Positions 52,125 to 59,907 of a stretch of 64,000 nucleotides of DNA are shown piece by piece; position 1 is the first letter of the stretch, and each line of letters opens with the position of its first letter. The translations under genes and the position numbers were made by a program. Under the pieces are notes generated by a model. The model had not been told where the DNA came from, ran no database searches, and saw only the letters and a list, made by a program, of their open reading frames with translations. Origin of the DNA: Sphingomonadales bacterium 28-55-16 (GTDB lineage Bacteria > Pseudomonadota > Alphaproteobacteria > Sphingomonadales > Sphingomonadaceae); NCBI GenBank assembly GCA_002278855.1, contig NCGG01000006.1, positions 1 through 64,000 on the forward strand, read 5' to 3'.

Positions 52125-52538
52125 GTGGCACTTCTCGAAGGCATTATTGGCCCGATTGCAAGCTTGATCGACAAGATCATTCCCGACCCAAAAGCGCGCG
52201 ATGCGGCAAAGCTTGCGCTCATCAAGCTGCAGGGTACCCAGGACATGGATGCGCTGCGCACGCAGCTGTCTGCCATTCTTGCCGAAGCGCAGTCGGCAGA
52301 TCCGTGGACCAGCCGCGCGCGGCCGAGTTTCCTATATGTGATTTACGCCATGCTGTTATGGTCGATACCCATGGGGCTCATCGCCGCCGTGGCGCCTGAG
52401 AAGGCATCGAACATAGCGCTGGGGATGAATGCCTATCTCAACGGCTTGCCTGAACCGCTATACGCGCTGTTTGGGACGGGATATCTGGGGTACACCGTGG
52501 CCCGCCAATGGGGTATTTCGCGGGGTACAGAAAAATAG
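52125..52538 (+). CDS. Holin (3TM-type) family protein
   Basis: 137 residues starting at a GTG with GGAAGG upstream. An amphipathic N-terminal part (LEGIIGPIASLIDKIIPDPK) with a helical linker (AKLALIKLQGTQDMDALRTQL) precedes the membrane part, which starts around 65 with WTSRARPSFLYVIYAMLLW and ends with GTGYLGYTVARQWG. The WTSRARP block before the first helix is typical of holins that accompany GH108 enzymes. It would release the endolysin by making holes in the inner membrane. No antiholin is seen. Confidence 0.82.
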   Translation: MALLEGIIGPIASLIDKIIPDPKARDAAKLALIKLQGTQDMDALRTQLSAILAEAQSADPWTSRARPSFLYVIYAMLLWSIPMGLIAAVAPEKASNIALGMNAYLNGLPEPLYALFGTGYLGYTVARQWGISRGTEK

Positions 52539-52611
52539 TTGCACAAAATGGCCTTCATCCATTACGCTTTCGCCTCCCGCTAGGGTTTAAATGGGACTCA
52601 GGAGAAACAAG

Positions 52612-52908
52612 ATGAAGAAATTAGTAGCAACTGTTGCTGCCCTCGCATTTGCCGCATCGCTTACGGCATGTGGCAATGCCGGCGAAAAGGCAGCCGAAGA
52701 AACCGCAGAAGCAGCAGACGCAACCGGTAACGCCATGGAAGCGGGCGCCGAGAACGCCATGACCGCAGCTGAAGGCGCCGCCGACGCAACCGCAGAAGCA
52801 GCTGGTGGAGCCGCTGACGCGACTGCAGACGCCGCTAAGGAAGCCACTGCAGAAGCCGGCGCCGCCGTTGAAGCCGCTGGTAAAGACATGAAGGAAGCTG
52901 CCAAGTAA
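52612..52908 (+). CDS. Small Ala-rich lipoprotein
   Basis: 98 residues with a lipoprotein signal (basic start MKK, lipobox LTAC, Cys at residue 20). The mature part is almost entirely Ala, Glu, Gly, Thr, Asp and Lys in a heptad-like repeating pattern (EAADATGNAMEAGAENAM, AADATAEAAGG), predicting a long helix or an LEA-like disordered segment. AGGAGA precedes the start. A strong terminator follows, so it is a monocistronic and probably abundant envelope protein. No specific function recognised. Confidence 0.82.
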   Translation: MKKLVATVAALAFAASLTACGNAGEKAAEETAEAADATGNAMEAGAENAMTAAEGAADATAEAAGGAADATADAAKEATAEAGAAVEAAGKDMKEAAK

Positions 52909-52930
52909 TAGGCGCTTTCCAAAACCACAT

Positions 52931-52966
52931 AAGCCCGCCCTGCCCCAAGCAGCGGCGGGCTTTTTT
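52931..52966 (+). terminator. Terminator of the Ala-rich lipoprotein gene
   Basis: AAGCCCGCC at 52931-52939 pairs perfectly with GGCGGGCTT at 52954-52962 around a 14-base loop, followed by TTTTA. Located 22 bases after the lipoprotein stop. Confidence 0.9.
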
Positions 52967-52995
52967 ATGCGCTCGAAGCGGGATCCGCAGGGCGC

Positions 52996-54942
52996 CTAGT
53001 CCGCAGGATTGTGCTTCGTCAGAAACTGCGCCATCGCCGACAACAGCGTTACCCTGTCCGCCTGCCGTGCGAAATAATGGTCCGCCAGTGGTAAGGATAC
53101 GAATTCCACAGCCTTTCCTGCCTTTGTCATCGCGCTGTACATTTTGGCCGATTGTACATGATCAACCGTCACGTCGCGCTTGCCGTGGATAAGCAATAAT
53201 GGCGCCTTTATCCTCGCGATGGCATTTATCGGGGACACTGCGTTAAAATCCGGCGTCATTTCTTGCCACTGCATCTTGTACAGATTGCCGCGCAGCTTGC
53301 CGCCAAAATCATTCACCTCGCGCCGCAACGCGGCAACGCCTGATATCGAGATGGCGCATTTGTAAAGGTCCGGGTCCTTGGCGATGCCCCACATTGCGGC
53401 ATAGCCGCCATAAGAGGCGCCTACGATGCATACACGCTTTGGGTCAGCGATGCCCTGATCTACGGCCCACTTTACCCCATCGGTAATGTCATCTTGCATC
53501 GCAAAGCCCATCTGCCCCTTGCCCTTGTCGAGAAACGGGGTGCCATAACCCGTTGAGCCACGGAAGTTGGGCTGCATGACGACATAGCCGCGGCTGGCGA
53601 GAAACTGCGCCCAATAATCATAACTCAGTCCATCATGGGCCCACGGACCTCCATGCGGCATGACAATGAAGGGCAGGTTTTTCGCGTCCTTGCCCTTTGG
53701 CGTGGTCAGCACGGCTTCTATTTCCAACCCGTCGCGTGCTTTATATAACACCAGCTTTACCGGGGACAGTTTTTTGCTACCCAACTTTCCATTCACATCT
53801 GCTATTTTCTGCAACACGCCCACTTTGGTATCGTAAAAATAGATGCGGCCAGGTGTTTCGGCAGAATCCACCCGCACCAACATCTTGCTTTGGTCCGCAC
53901 TCATACTCTCGATATAGACCCGCGCACTAGGAACCGATTTGTTGAGATTCGCCTGCAGTTTGGCCAAATCCGGATCGAACCAGAATATGGAGTTTTTCTT
54001 GTCAGTGGTGTAGGCCCCTAGCAATTTGCCGTCATCGGATATTATCGCGCCCTCAACCTCCCCCTGTTCCGGTTCAAATATGGTTTTGACCGTCTGTTGC
54101 TTCACCAGATCGACCTCAAATATCGATGTGCGGCCAGCATCATTGTCCCGCATCACCAACGCATTGTCGCCGCCCGGCAAATATAGGAACGGGACGCTCA
54201 GAACCTCGTCACGTTTATGGTTGGCCTTATCAACTACCCTGAATGCCTCGTCGTTCGACCTTCGGTAAATCAACCGCGAGGTAAGGCCGCCATCACTAAA
54301 TCCCAGACCGATCCGCACTTGCCCCAAATGGTCGGCACCCCAGTCAAGCACGCCGTCGCGACCAATAACAACTTTGCGTGCTTTACCGTTCGTTACATTG
54401 ACACGGTAAACCGTTGGCCAGAACCCGCTCATGTTGGTGTAAATCGTGCTCTGCCCCGCGACCAATATTTCGTTGCTGCCATCATTGGGAACCGACAGAA
54501 TATCGCCGGCATTCTGACCATTCAAATCCCATAACAGCTTGGTATATTTGCCGCTCAGACGATTGATCGCGAGCAGACGTGTTATATACCATCGTTCCGT
54601 CTCAATAGGCTGAAGTCCGGTGAGAGACACGATGATATTGTCATTGTTAACCCACTGCATGCGGCCGGGCTGCGTCCCATCGGGCACGCCGAGAATGACT
54701 GGTTTGGTTGCGCGACCCATCAACGGCATGATCACGATTTTCTGCTCACCACCGACGCCAAATATTCCAGCCATATGCGTCCCATCGGGTGACAGCTCCG
54801 CGCGCTCCACAAATGGGAGGCTGGCAAACGCCTCGACGGGTTGGGCAGAAGGAGAGGCGTCCGCGCCAGCAGGCGCTTCAACGGGCTGCCCAAACGCAGG
54901 GAAGACAAAAAGCGAAGCAGTGACGACAAGGCGCAGCAGCAT
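52996..54942 (-). CDS. Exported prolyl-oligopeptidase family (S9) serine peptidase
   Basis: 648 residues. A signal peptide (1-18) leads to an N-terminal beta-propeller (about 40-390) and a C-terminal alpha/beta-hydrolase domain with the nucleophile motif GASYGGYAAMWG, a catalytic Asp expected near HGKRDVTVD and a His in ADHYFAR. The layout is that of acylaminoacyl-peptidase-like S9C enzymes, which trim N-blocked or short peptides in the periplasm. Convergent with the lipoprotein gene upstream and separated from tRNA-Arg by an empty stretch. Confidence 0.92.
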   Translation of the reverse strand: MLLRLVVTASLFVFPAFGQPVEAPAGADASPSAQPVEAFASLPFVERAELSPDGTHMAGIFGVGGEQKIVIMPLMGRATKPVILGVPDGTQPGRMQWVNNDNIIVSLTGLQPIETERWYITRLLAINRLSGKYTKLLWDLNGQNAGDILSVPNDGSNEILVAGQSTIYTNMSGFWPTVYRVNVTNGKARKVVIGRDGVLDWGADHLGQVRIGLGFSDGGLTSRLIYRRSNDEAFRVVDKANHKRDEVLSVPFLYLPGGDNALVMRDNDAGRTSIFEVDLVKQQTVKTIFEPEQGEVEGAIISDDGKLLGAYTTDKKNSIFWFDPDLAKLQANLNKSVPSARVYIESMSADQSKMLVRVDSAETPGRIYFYDTKVGVLQKIADVNGKLGSKKLSPVKLVLYKARDGLEIEAVLTTPKGKDAKNLPFIVMPHGGPWAHDGLSYDYWAQFLASRGYVVMQPNFRGSTGYGTPFLDKGKGQMGFAMQDDITDGVKWAVDQGIADPKRVCIVGASYGGYAAMWGIAKDPDLYKCAISISGVAALRREVNDFGGKLRGNLYKMQWQEMTPDFNAVSPINAIARIKAPLLLIHGKRDVTVDHVQSAKMYSAMTKAGKAVEFVSLPLADHYFARQADRVTLLSAMAQFLTKHNPAD

Positions 54943-55198
54943 CCCACATCTCCTAATATATATATTGATTCGAGTAGCTTAACGCCAATTTTTCAAAAGT
55001 ACAAAGAAACTGCGGCGAAAAAAAACGGCCGCCCGATACAATCGCGGGGCCTAAAAAATGGTAAATACAGCCTCTACCAAAAGTGACACGTAGCGGAACC
55101 GATAAGAACTGGGCTGCATTTCAGCATCGTGAAAACCGCTTTGGGCATCGCACCCGGACAATAGAGGCTGAACCTCTGAAGACAATGTGCGGGAAAAT
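54943..55198. other. Intergenic region before tRNA-Arg
   Basis: About 256 bases between the S9 peptidase start and the tRNA-Arg 3' end. An alternating A/T run (TAATATATATATTG) lies just upstream of the peptidase gene and may hold its promoter. Nothing else is recognised. Confidence 0.5.
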
Positions 55199-55275
55199 TG
55201 GTGCACCCAACTGGATTCGAACCAGTGGCCCCCAGATTAGGAATCTGATGCTCTATCCTGCTGAGCTATGGGTGC
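55199..55275 (-). tRNA. tRNA-Arg (anticodon CCU)
   Basis: On the minus strand: acceptor GCACCCA/TGGGTGC, D-arm with AGCTCAGC, anticodon stem TCAGA/TCTGG and loop TTCCTAA giving CCT, T-arm CTGGTTCGAATCCAG, and encoded CCA. It reads AGG codons. tRNA-Arg(CCU) genes are frequent integration sites, but no att duplication is seen here. Confidence 0.96.
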
Positions 55276-55309
55276 CTTGTGCTGACCATAGCTGTCTGCA
55301 TTCTAGCGG

Positions 55310-55801
55310 TCAATTTTTAGCAGAGGGCGGGACGACCGGAAATAACAAAGGCGCTACCGCAATGCCCTCATCGGCCAAGGCCTTTGCCTCACCAGTGCTT
55401 GTTTCGCCATGAATAAGGCGGTCCGGCTCTTCGCCATAATGGATGGCGCGGGCGGTTTCGGCAAAATTGCCGCCCACCCATTGGGAATTATCCAGCATGT
55501 CGGTTTGTGCGCGTGCAAGTTTTTGCACCAATTCGACCAATGCTGGGGACGGGCTTTCCGTGGCGGTGGGTGTTGGGCCTGTCACATCGGCCTGCGGCAG
55601 CGCGACTGCGGACGGAAGCATCGCGCGCTGATTGCCCTTGCGCGGCACATTTGGCACCGACAGCGCCTTGTGAATATGCACATCGGCGCACAGCGGGCAC
55701 GCCAGCATACCGCTGGACTTTTGCGTATCAAAATCGGCAGAGGACGAGAACCAGCCCTCGAACTGGTGTCCGTTGCCGCAATTCAGGTCGAATGCGATCA
55801 T
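55310..55801 (-). CDS. DUF1178 zinc-ribbon-like protein
   Basis: 163 residues of the DUF1178 family. It opens with MIAFDLNCGNGHQFEGWF and has CPLC near residue 35; these Cys pairs suggest a small zinc ribbon in the N-terminal third. The rest has QWVGGNFAETARAIHYGEE, the most conserved part of the family. Function unknown. Its ATG overlaps the grxC stop by one base. In many alphaproteobacteria a nitrilase-like gene sits between grxC and this gene; here it is missing. Confidence 0.93.
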   Translation of the reverse strand: MIAFDLNCGNGHQFEGWFSSSADFDTQKSSGMLACPLCADVHIHKALSVPNVPRKGNQRAMLPSAVALPQADVTGPTPTATESPSPALVELVQKLARAQTDMLDNSQWVGGNFAETARAIHYGEEPDRLIHGETSTGEAKALADEGIAVAPLLFPVVPPSAKN

Positions 55802-56070
55802 TAGGCGCCGCCGGCTCCCAGCAATGGATCCAGCTTTCCTTGCGAATCCAGAGCGCGCAGATCGTCCGAGCCGCCTATCGCGACATCATTGATGAAAATC
55901 TGCGGCACAGTCTGGGCGCCGGGTGCCCGCGCAACCATTTCCGCACGCTTGGCACCGCCCATGGTCACATCATATTCGGTGTATTTGACGCCCTTGCTGT
56001 CCAAAAGATGCTTGGCGCGGACGCAATAAGGGCATCCGAATTTTGTGTAAATTTCTACAGTTGCAGTCAT
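55801..56070 (-). CDS. grxC: Glutaredoxin 3
   Basis: Small thiol-disulfide oxidoreductase of 89 residues that reduces disulfides with glutathione. The redox site CPYC is at residues 12-15 (in KFGCPYCVRAK), with the cis-proline motif TVPQIFIND and GGSDDLRALD completing the thioredoxin-fold glutathione site. The start MTATVEIY is the family norm; a frame ten codons longer exists. It lies 31 bases after the phosphoribosyltransferase gene and overlaps the DUF1178 gene by one base. Confidence 0.96.
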   Translation of the reverse strand: MTATVEIYTKFGCPYCVRAKHLLDSKGVKYTEYDVTMGGAKRAEMVARAPGAQTVPQIFINDVAIGGSDDLRALDSQGKLDPLLGAGGA

Positions 56071-56101
56071 GTCGTGGAGATGGTGTGCAACCGCATCCAA
56101 G

Positions 56102-56866
56102 TCAAGCGTCTAGCGATATCGCGGCGGGCGGCGGGGTACCGCTGCGCAATGCCCGCGCCCAACAGAAAATCTGCACCCAGCTCGCCCCGTTACGTTTTAA
56201 CACCGACACACATCCGTCGCTGGTCGCACCCGTGGTCAGAACGTCATCAATCAGGATAAGGCGGCGGTCCTTTACCCTACCCTGCCATTTGGGGTGCACA
56301 GCAAAGGCGCGCGTCACGGCTTTTTTGCGGCGCCGCACATCAAGGCCGCGCATAGGTGGCGTGCGTTTATGCCGGACCAATATGTCGGGCACGAACGGAA
56401 TGCCGCTTAATGCGGCTAGCTCTTGGCCAATAAGGGCCGATTGGTTGAATGTACGCGACCATATTCGGGTCCAATGCAGCGGGACTGGCGTGATGATTAA
56501 ATCCGTATGATCATCTGGCAAATGCCGCACCAATTGGCGCGCGATGACGCGCGCCAAACCAATTTTTCCGGCATATTTCAGCCGCAGCACAACTTGCGCC
56601 GATAGATCATCATATTTCACAGCGGCGCGGATGCCGTCATGCCGGGGTGGGTTTGCAATGCACGCCGCGCAACAAGCATCTGCGCCACGGTCAAAGTCAA
56701 AAGGCGTTGCGCATCCCCGGCACCAAGGCGGTCCCAGAAATTCCAAATCGTGCCAGCAAGACATGCAAAAAGGTCCACCCGCCGCGGTAATTGCGCCGCA
56801 GCAGGGACAGCGTTCAGGCAACACCCAATTCAACATTATATGGAAAATGTCACTTCCCCATGCCAT
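56102..56866 (-). CDS. ComF-family phosphoribosyltransferase-like protein
   Basis: 254 residues. The N-terminal third is a cysteine-rich zinc-binding part (Cys20/22/23, Cys34/37, then CRGC and CCAAC), the rest a type I phosphoribosyltransferase fold with LIDDVLTTGATS, the PRPP-binding motif, near residue 204. ComF links to DNA uptake in transformable bacteria; the exact reaction is unknown. The start is uncertain: MAWGSD (used here) or MLNWVL ten codons later; the frame is open much further but overlaps the divergent methyltransferase. Followed by grxC. Confidence 0.88.
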   Translation of the reverse strand: MAWGSDIFHIMLNWVLPERCPCCGAITAAGGPFCMSCWHDLEFLGPPWCRGCATPFDFDRGADACCAACIANPPRHDGIRAAVKYDDLSAQVVLRLKYAGKIGLARVIARQLVRHLPDDHTDLIITPVPLHWTRIWSRTFNQSALIGQELAALSGIPFVPDILVRHKRTPPMRGLDVRRRKKAVTRAFAVHPKWQGRVKDRRLILIDDVLTTGATSDGCVSVLKRNGASWVQIFCWARALRSGTPPPAAISLDA

Positions 56867-56908
56867 ATCAGACTTGTCGGTCAAAGCATCGCGCTGCACA
56901 AGGCACAA

Positions 56909-57769
56909 ATGCATGATGATATGAACCCACCAGAGATTTTTGACCGCCGCCGTCGCCGGAGCTTGCAGGCGCGCGCGCGCCACCGGACGGGCGACATGTT
57001 TTTGTGGAACCATATTGCGCAAGATCTTGCCGAGCGCCTCTCCGCGGTAACGCGTCCATTTGAACATGCGTTGATCATCGGCCCCATTGCCCGATGGCAG
57101 GCCGATATCCTGCCGCCGCATGTGCGGTATACGCTGGCAACGCTGCGCGAAGATAAAGCCAGTGCCGATTGCGTTGTCGTGTTGGACGAGGACCGCCTGC
57201 CCTTCGCGCAAGGCAGCTTCGACTTGGTGATCTCCGCCGGCACGCTCGACAGCGTCAATGACCTTCCCGGCGCACTTATTCAAATACGTCGTATTTTGCG
57301 CCCTGACGGTCTTTTTCTTGGCCATATGTTTGGGGCTGGAACATTAAGCACCCTGAAATCCATGCTTCTCGAAGCCGATGCGGAACGCGTAACGCCGCAC
57401 ATACATCCACAGATTGATTTACGCAGCGCGGCGGACCTCATTGTCCGTGCAGGGTTCAACCTGCCCGTTGCCGATCAGGACAATTCTATAATCCGTTATG
57501 CCGACTGGCGCGCAATCATCTCTGACATTCGCGACGCCGGAATAGGCAACGCCCTTTCCGGACCGCGCGCCTTTTTGGGTAAGGACATCACCGCCCGATT
57601 GGATGATATCTTTGCGAAACGTAAGGACGCGCATGGCAAGGTTACCGAATGCTTTGCCCATGTGCACTTAAGCGGCTGGGCACCGTCCGAAACCCAACCC
57701 CGCCCCGCCAAAAGAGGAAGCGCGCAGGTTTCGCTCGCGGACATCCTATCAAAGGACCGCGAAGCTTAA
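56909..57769 (+). CDS. SAM-dependent methyltransferase-like protein (BioC/NDUFAF5-like)
   Basis: 286 residues. It resembles the mitochondrial NDUFAF5 / bacterial BioC-like group: FDRRRRRSLQARA at the start, a Rossmann part with ALIIGPIA and VVVLDEDRLPFAQGSFDLVISAGTLD (the motif IV-like loop), and ILRPDGLFLGHMFGAGTL. The canonical GxGxG motif is weak. NDUFAF5 hydroxylates an arginine of complex I; the NDUFS4-like gene in this window makes that role attractive but unproven. AAGG precedes the start MHDDMN; it is divergent from the ComF-like gene over 42 bases. Confidence 0.85.
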   Translation: MHDDMNPPEIFDRRRRRSLQARARHRTGDMFLWNHIAQDLAERLSAVTRPFEHALIIGPIARWQADILPPHVRYTLATLREDKASADCVVVLDEDRLPFAQGSFDLVISAGTLDSVNDLPGALIQIRRILRPDGLFLGHMFGAGTLSTLKSMLLEADAERVTPHIHPQIDLRSAADLIVRAGFNLPVADQDNSIIRYADWRAIISDIRDAGIGNALSGPRAFLGKDITARLDDIFAKRKDAHGKVTECFAHVHLSGWAPSETQPRPAKRGSAQVSLADILSKDREA

Positions 57770-57779
57770 GGGTCAGGAC

Positions 57780-58187
57780 CTAAAGCGCCTGAAGTTTTTG
57801 GACCAAAGGATAATCCGCAGGGGGCATCGGCAATACCGCCATGTCCTGCGGCAGAAGCCATTGAATATCGGTTGCATAAATCGGTTTTGGGGTGCCAACC
57901 CAATGTGCACAACGATACAGCAAAAGCACAAGATTGCGATCACCCAGTGGCGCGCTTGCAAATGTCTCCGGCACCAAATCCTGCGCGTCTACCGTGATGC
58001 CCAGTTCTTCCTCCAACTCCCGTATGAGCGCAATTTCGGGGGATTCACCTTTGTCGACCTTGCCACCAGGGAATTCCCACAAACCCCCCATTTGGGCATC
58101 ATCAGGACGCTTTTGCAGCAGCATTTGACCTTTTGCGTTGGTTAAGGCCGCGGCCACCACGAATAACATTGTCGGACTTTTTTCCAT
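57780..58187 (-). CDS. mutT: Nudix hydrolase MutT-type (8-oxo-dGTP diphosphatase)
   Basis: 135 residues. The Nudix box GGKVDKGESPEIALIRELEEELGI is complete near residues 40-63 (quoted in part: GESPEIALIRELEEELGI). It is preceded by LLQKRPDDAQMGGLWEFPGG, the hallmark of MutT, which removes oxidised dGTP before DNA synthesis. The start MEKSPTM is preferred over frames beginning at 58247; the basis is a GATGAGA sequence. Its stop is ten bases from the methyltransferase stop, so the pair is convergent. Confidence 0.93.
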   Translation of the reverse strand: MEKSPTMLFVVAAALTNAKGQMLLQKRPDDAQMGGLWEFPGGKVDKGESPEIALIRELEEELGITVDAQDLVPETFASAPLGDRNLVLLLYRCAHWVGTPKPIYATDIQWLLPQDMAVLPMPPADYPLVQKLQAL

Positions 58188-58271
58188 ATTCTCATCGCGT
58201 TGAAAGATTCTGTTAACATGTGTGTGGGATTTTGACGCAGCGCGCAACCAGGCATTGAAGTAGGCCCTGAC

Positions 58272-58448
58272 ATGTTGGAACGAGTTTATCGTATTGCAAA
58301 ATGCGACCGCGGCGCGACGGCCGTCGAATATGGATTGATCGTTTCATTAATCGTTATTGCCATCATTGCTGCCCTGGGCACACTTGCTGGAAATACGCAG
58401 GGCATGTGGAATAATGTTTCCAACAAAGTCACCGTGAGTACGCGATGA
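58272..58448 (+). CDS. Flp/Fap-type pilin, first copy
   Basis: A 58-residue protein below the usual length cut-off. It reads MLERVYRIAKCDRG then ATAVEYGLIVSLIVIAIIAAL, the prepilin motif in which processing falls before ATAVEYG, and a short tail with GMWNNV. Flp pilins polymerise into tight-adherence (Tad) fibres after cleavage by a TadV-type peptidase. The tail is divergent from the second copy. No tad assembly genes are in the window. Confidence 0.85.
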   Translation: MLERVYRIAKCDRGATAVEYGLIVSLIVIAIIAALGTLAGNTQGMWNNVSNKVTVSTR

Positions 58449-58554
58449 GTGCCAAATTAACGAATTGGTAAATACTTATATTGTATCAGATTAATGACGG
58501 TCATTTTTCAAAAATGCCGCCCGGGTGTATGAACAAATAGACTGGAGACCAAGC

Positions 58555-58719
58555 ATGAAGTTTATCAAGAAAATCTTCAAAAAAGAAGACGGCGCGACGG
58601 CAATCGAATATGGTCTGATCGCCGCTTTGATCGCTGTTGCAGCAATCACGGCCATGACGACCCTCGGCACGAACCTGGCGGGCACGTTCAACAAGGTCGC
58701 CACCAACATTAACAAATGA
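58555..58719 (+). CDS. Flp/Fap-type pilin, second copy
   Basis: A 54-residue pilin: MKFIKKIFKKEDG, then ATAIEYGLIAALIAVAAITA with the conserved Glu-Tyr pair, and a tail ending KVATNINK. The Lys-rich leader and the single hydrophobic helix are standard. GGAGA precedes the start; the longer frame (58525) adds ten residues and is rejected. It lies 106 bases after the first pilin and is followed by a strong terminator, so it may be the major subunit. Confidence 0.93.
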   Translation: MKFIKKIFKKEDGATAIEYGLIAALIAVAAITAMTTLGTNLAGTFNKVATNINK

Positions 58720-58771
58720 TAGGTGGCTAAAAAACGGGCTGTGGATTAGGTCCACGGCGTCCGAAGAATAT

Positions 58772-58805
58772 AAGGGCGGAAACTCCGGTTTTCGCCCTTT
58801 TCTTG
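58772..58805 (+). terminator. Terminator of the Flp pilin genes
   Basis: AAGGGCGGAAAC at 58772-58783 pairs with GTTTTCGCCCTT at 58788-58799 (12 pairs, one G-T) around the loop TCCG, followed by TTCTTG. A strong terminator 52 bases after the second pilin, consistent with a highly expressed gene. Confidence 0.9.
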
Positions 58806-58928
58806 TGGCCCGTTGCTGATGCCTTGAGGTTTCGTCAGATATAAAAATCTTTTGGAAAAGCGCATGCGGATCCGCCTTGCATAAGGCGTTCTGTTCCCGG
58901 CGCATTCTGGTACAATGGTTGAAATACA

Positions 58929-58946
58929 CTGCCGATTTACCGGCAG
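58929..58946 (-). terminator. Possible terminator hairpin downstream of accA
   Basis: CTGCCG at 58929-58934 pairs with CGGCAG at 58941-58946, 14 bases after the accA stop on the minus strand. The tail (TGTATTTC) is only weakly T-rich. Confidence 0.35.
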
Positions 58947-58960
58947 ATTGCAGACGCTGG

Positions 58961-59905
58961 TTAAGCACCCATGGACAAAAACTTTGCCCTACGTTGCTGC
59001 AACAACTCTTTTGCGGAGAAAGCGGATAATGCCGCCAATTCCGCATCGATAGCAGACGCAAGCGCCGCAGCCGCCAATGCATGGTCGCGGTGCGCGCCGC
59101 CAACCGGTTCCTTAACGATGCGGTCAATAATATGCAGCGATTTGAGGTCGTCCGCTGTCATCTTCATCGCCTGCGCGGCGTCGGCCGCCTTGTCGCCGGT
59201 ACGCCATAAAATCGACGCACAGCCTTCGGGTGAGATGACCGAATATACAGCATATTGGAACATGAGAATCCGGTCCGCTGCCGCCAATGCGACCGCGCCG
59301 CCTGACCCGCCCTCACCTACGATGCACGCAATCATAGGAACGCCAAGCGCCAAGCATGTTTCAGTGGAGCGCGCGATTGCTTCGGCCTGCCCGCGTTCTT
59401 CGGCCTGGATCCCTGGAAACGCGCCCGAGGTATCCACCAAGCTCACGACGGGGATGCCGAAGCGATCAGCCAGCTCCATCAAGCGGATGGCTTTGCGATA
59501 GCCCTCTGGTTTTCCCATGCCAAAGTTATGGCGAATGCGGCTTTGGGTGTCGTCGCCCTTCTCATGGCCAATGACCATCACGCGGCGGCCATTTAATCGC
59601 GCCAAGCCGCCGATAATTGCTTGGTCGTCACCAAAGGCGCGATCGCCGGCCAGCGGCATGAAATCTTCGAACATCGATGCAATATAGTGCTTGAAATGCG
59701 GGCGTTCGGGATGGCGCGCGACTTGCGTTTTCTGCCAAGCCGTCAAATTGGCATAAGTGTCCGCGAGTTGCTTGTCCGCCTTAGCCCGCAATTTCGCGAT
59801 TTCCGCGCCCGCATCAACATCGCTGTCCCGCGCTGCATCTTGCAGTTCCAAAATGCGCGCTTCCAACGCAGCGACAGGCTTTTCAAAGTCAAGATATACC
59901 ATCAT
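58961..59905 (-). CDS. accA: Acetyl-CoA carboxylase carboxyltransferase subunit alpha
   Basis: Half of the carboxyltransferase that makes malonyl-CoA for fatty acid synthesis; partner AccD is not in the window. The 314 residues have normal length. Marks: YLDFEKPVAALEARI at the start, HPERPHFKHYI, GHEKGDDTQSRIRHNFGM, DTSGAFPGIQAEERGQAEAI and EGGSGGAVALAAADRILM. Two ATGs are adjacent; without a clear ribosome site the choice is open. It follows xerD by two bases, so the genes are coupled. Confidence 0.97.
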   Translation of the reverse strand: MMVYLDFEKPVAALEARILELQDAARDSDVDAGAEIAKLRAKADKQLADTYANLTAWQKTQVARHPERPHFKHYIASMFEDFMPLAGDRAFGDDQAIIGGLARLNGRRVMVIGHEKGDDTQSRIRHNFGMGKPEGYRKAIRLMELADRFGIPVVSLVDTSGAFPGIQAEERGQAEAIARSTETCLALGVPMIACIVGEGGSGGAVALAAADRILMFQYAVYSVISPEGCASILWRTGDKAADAAQAMKMTADDLKSLHIIDRIVKEPVGGAHRDHALAAAALASAIDAELAALSAFSAKELLQQRRAKFLSMGA

Positions 59906-59907
59906 GG

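Noticed and set aside
51354..52538. Integrated element bounded by att copies of the tRNA-Pro 3' end
   Set aside because: No second copy of the tRNA 3' sequence and no integrase are visible downstream; only the endolysin and holin genes are present.
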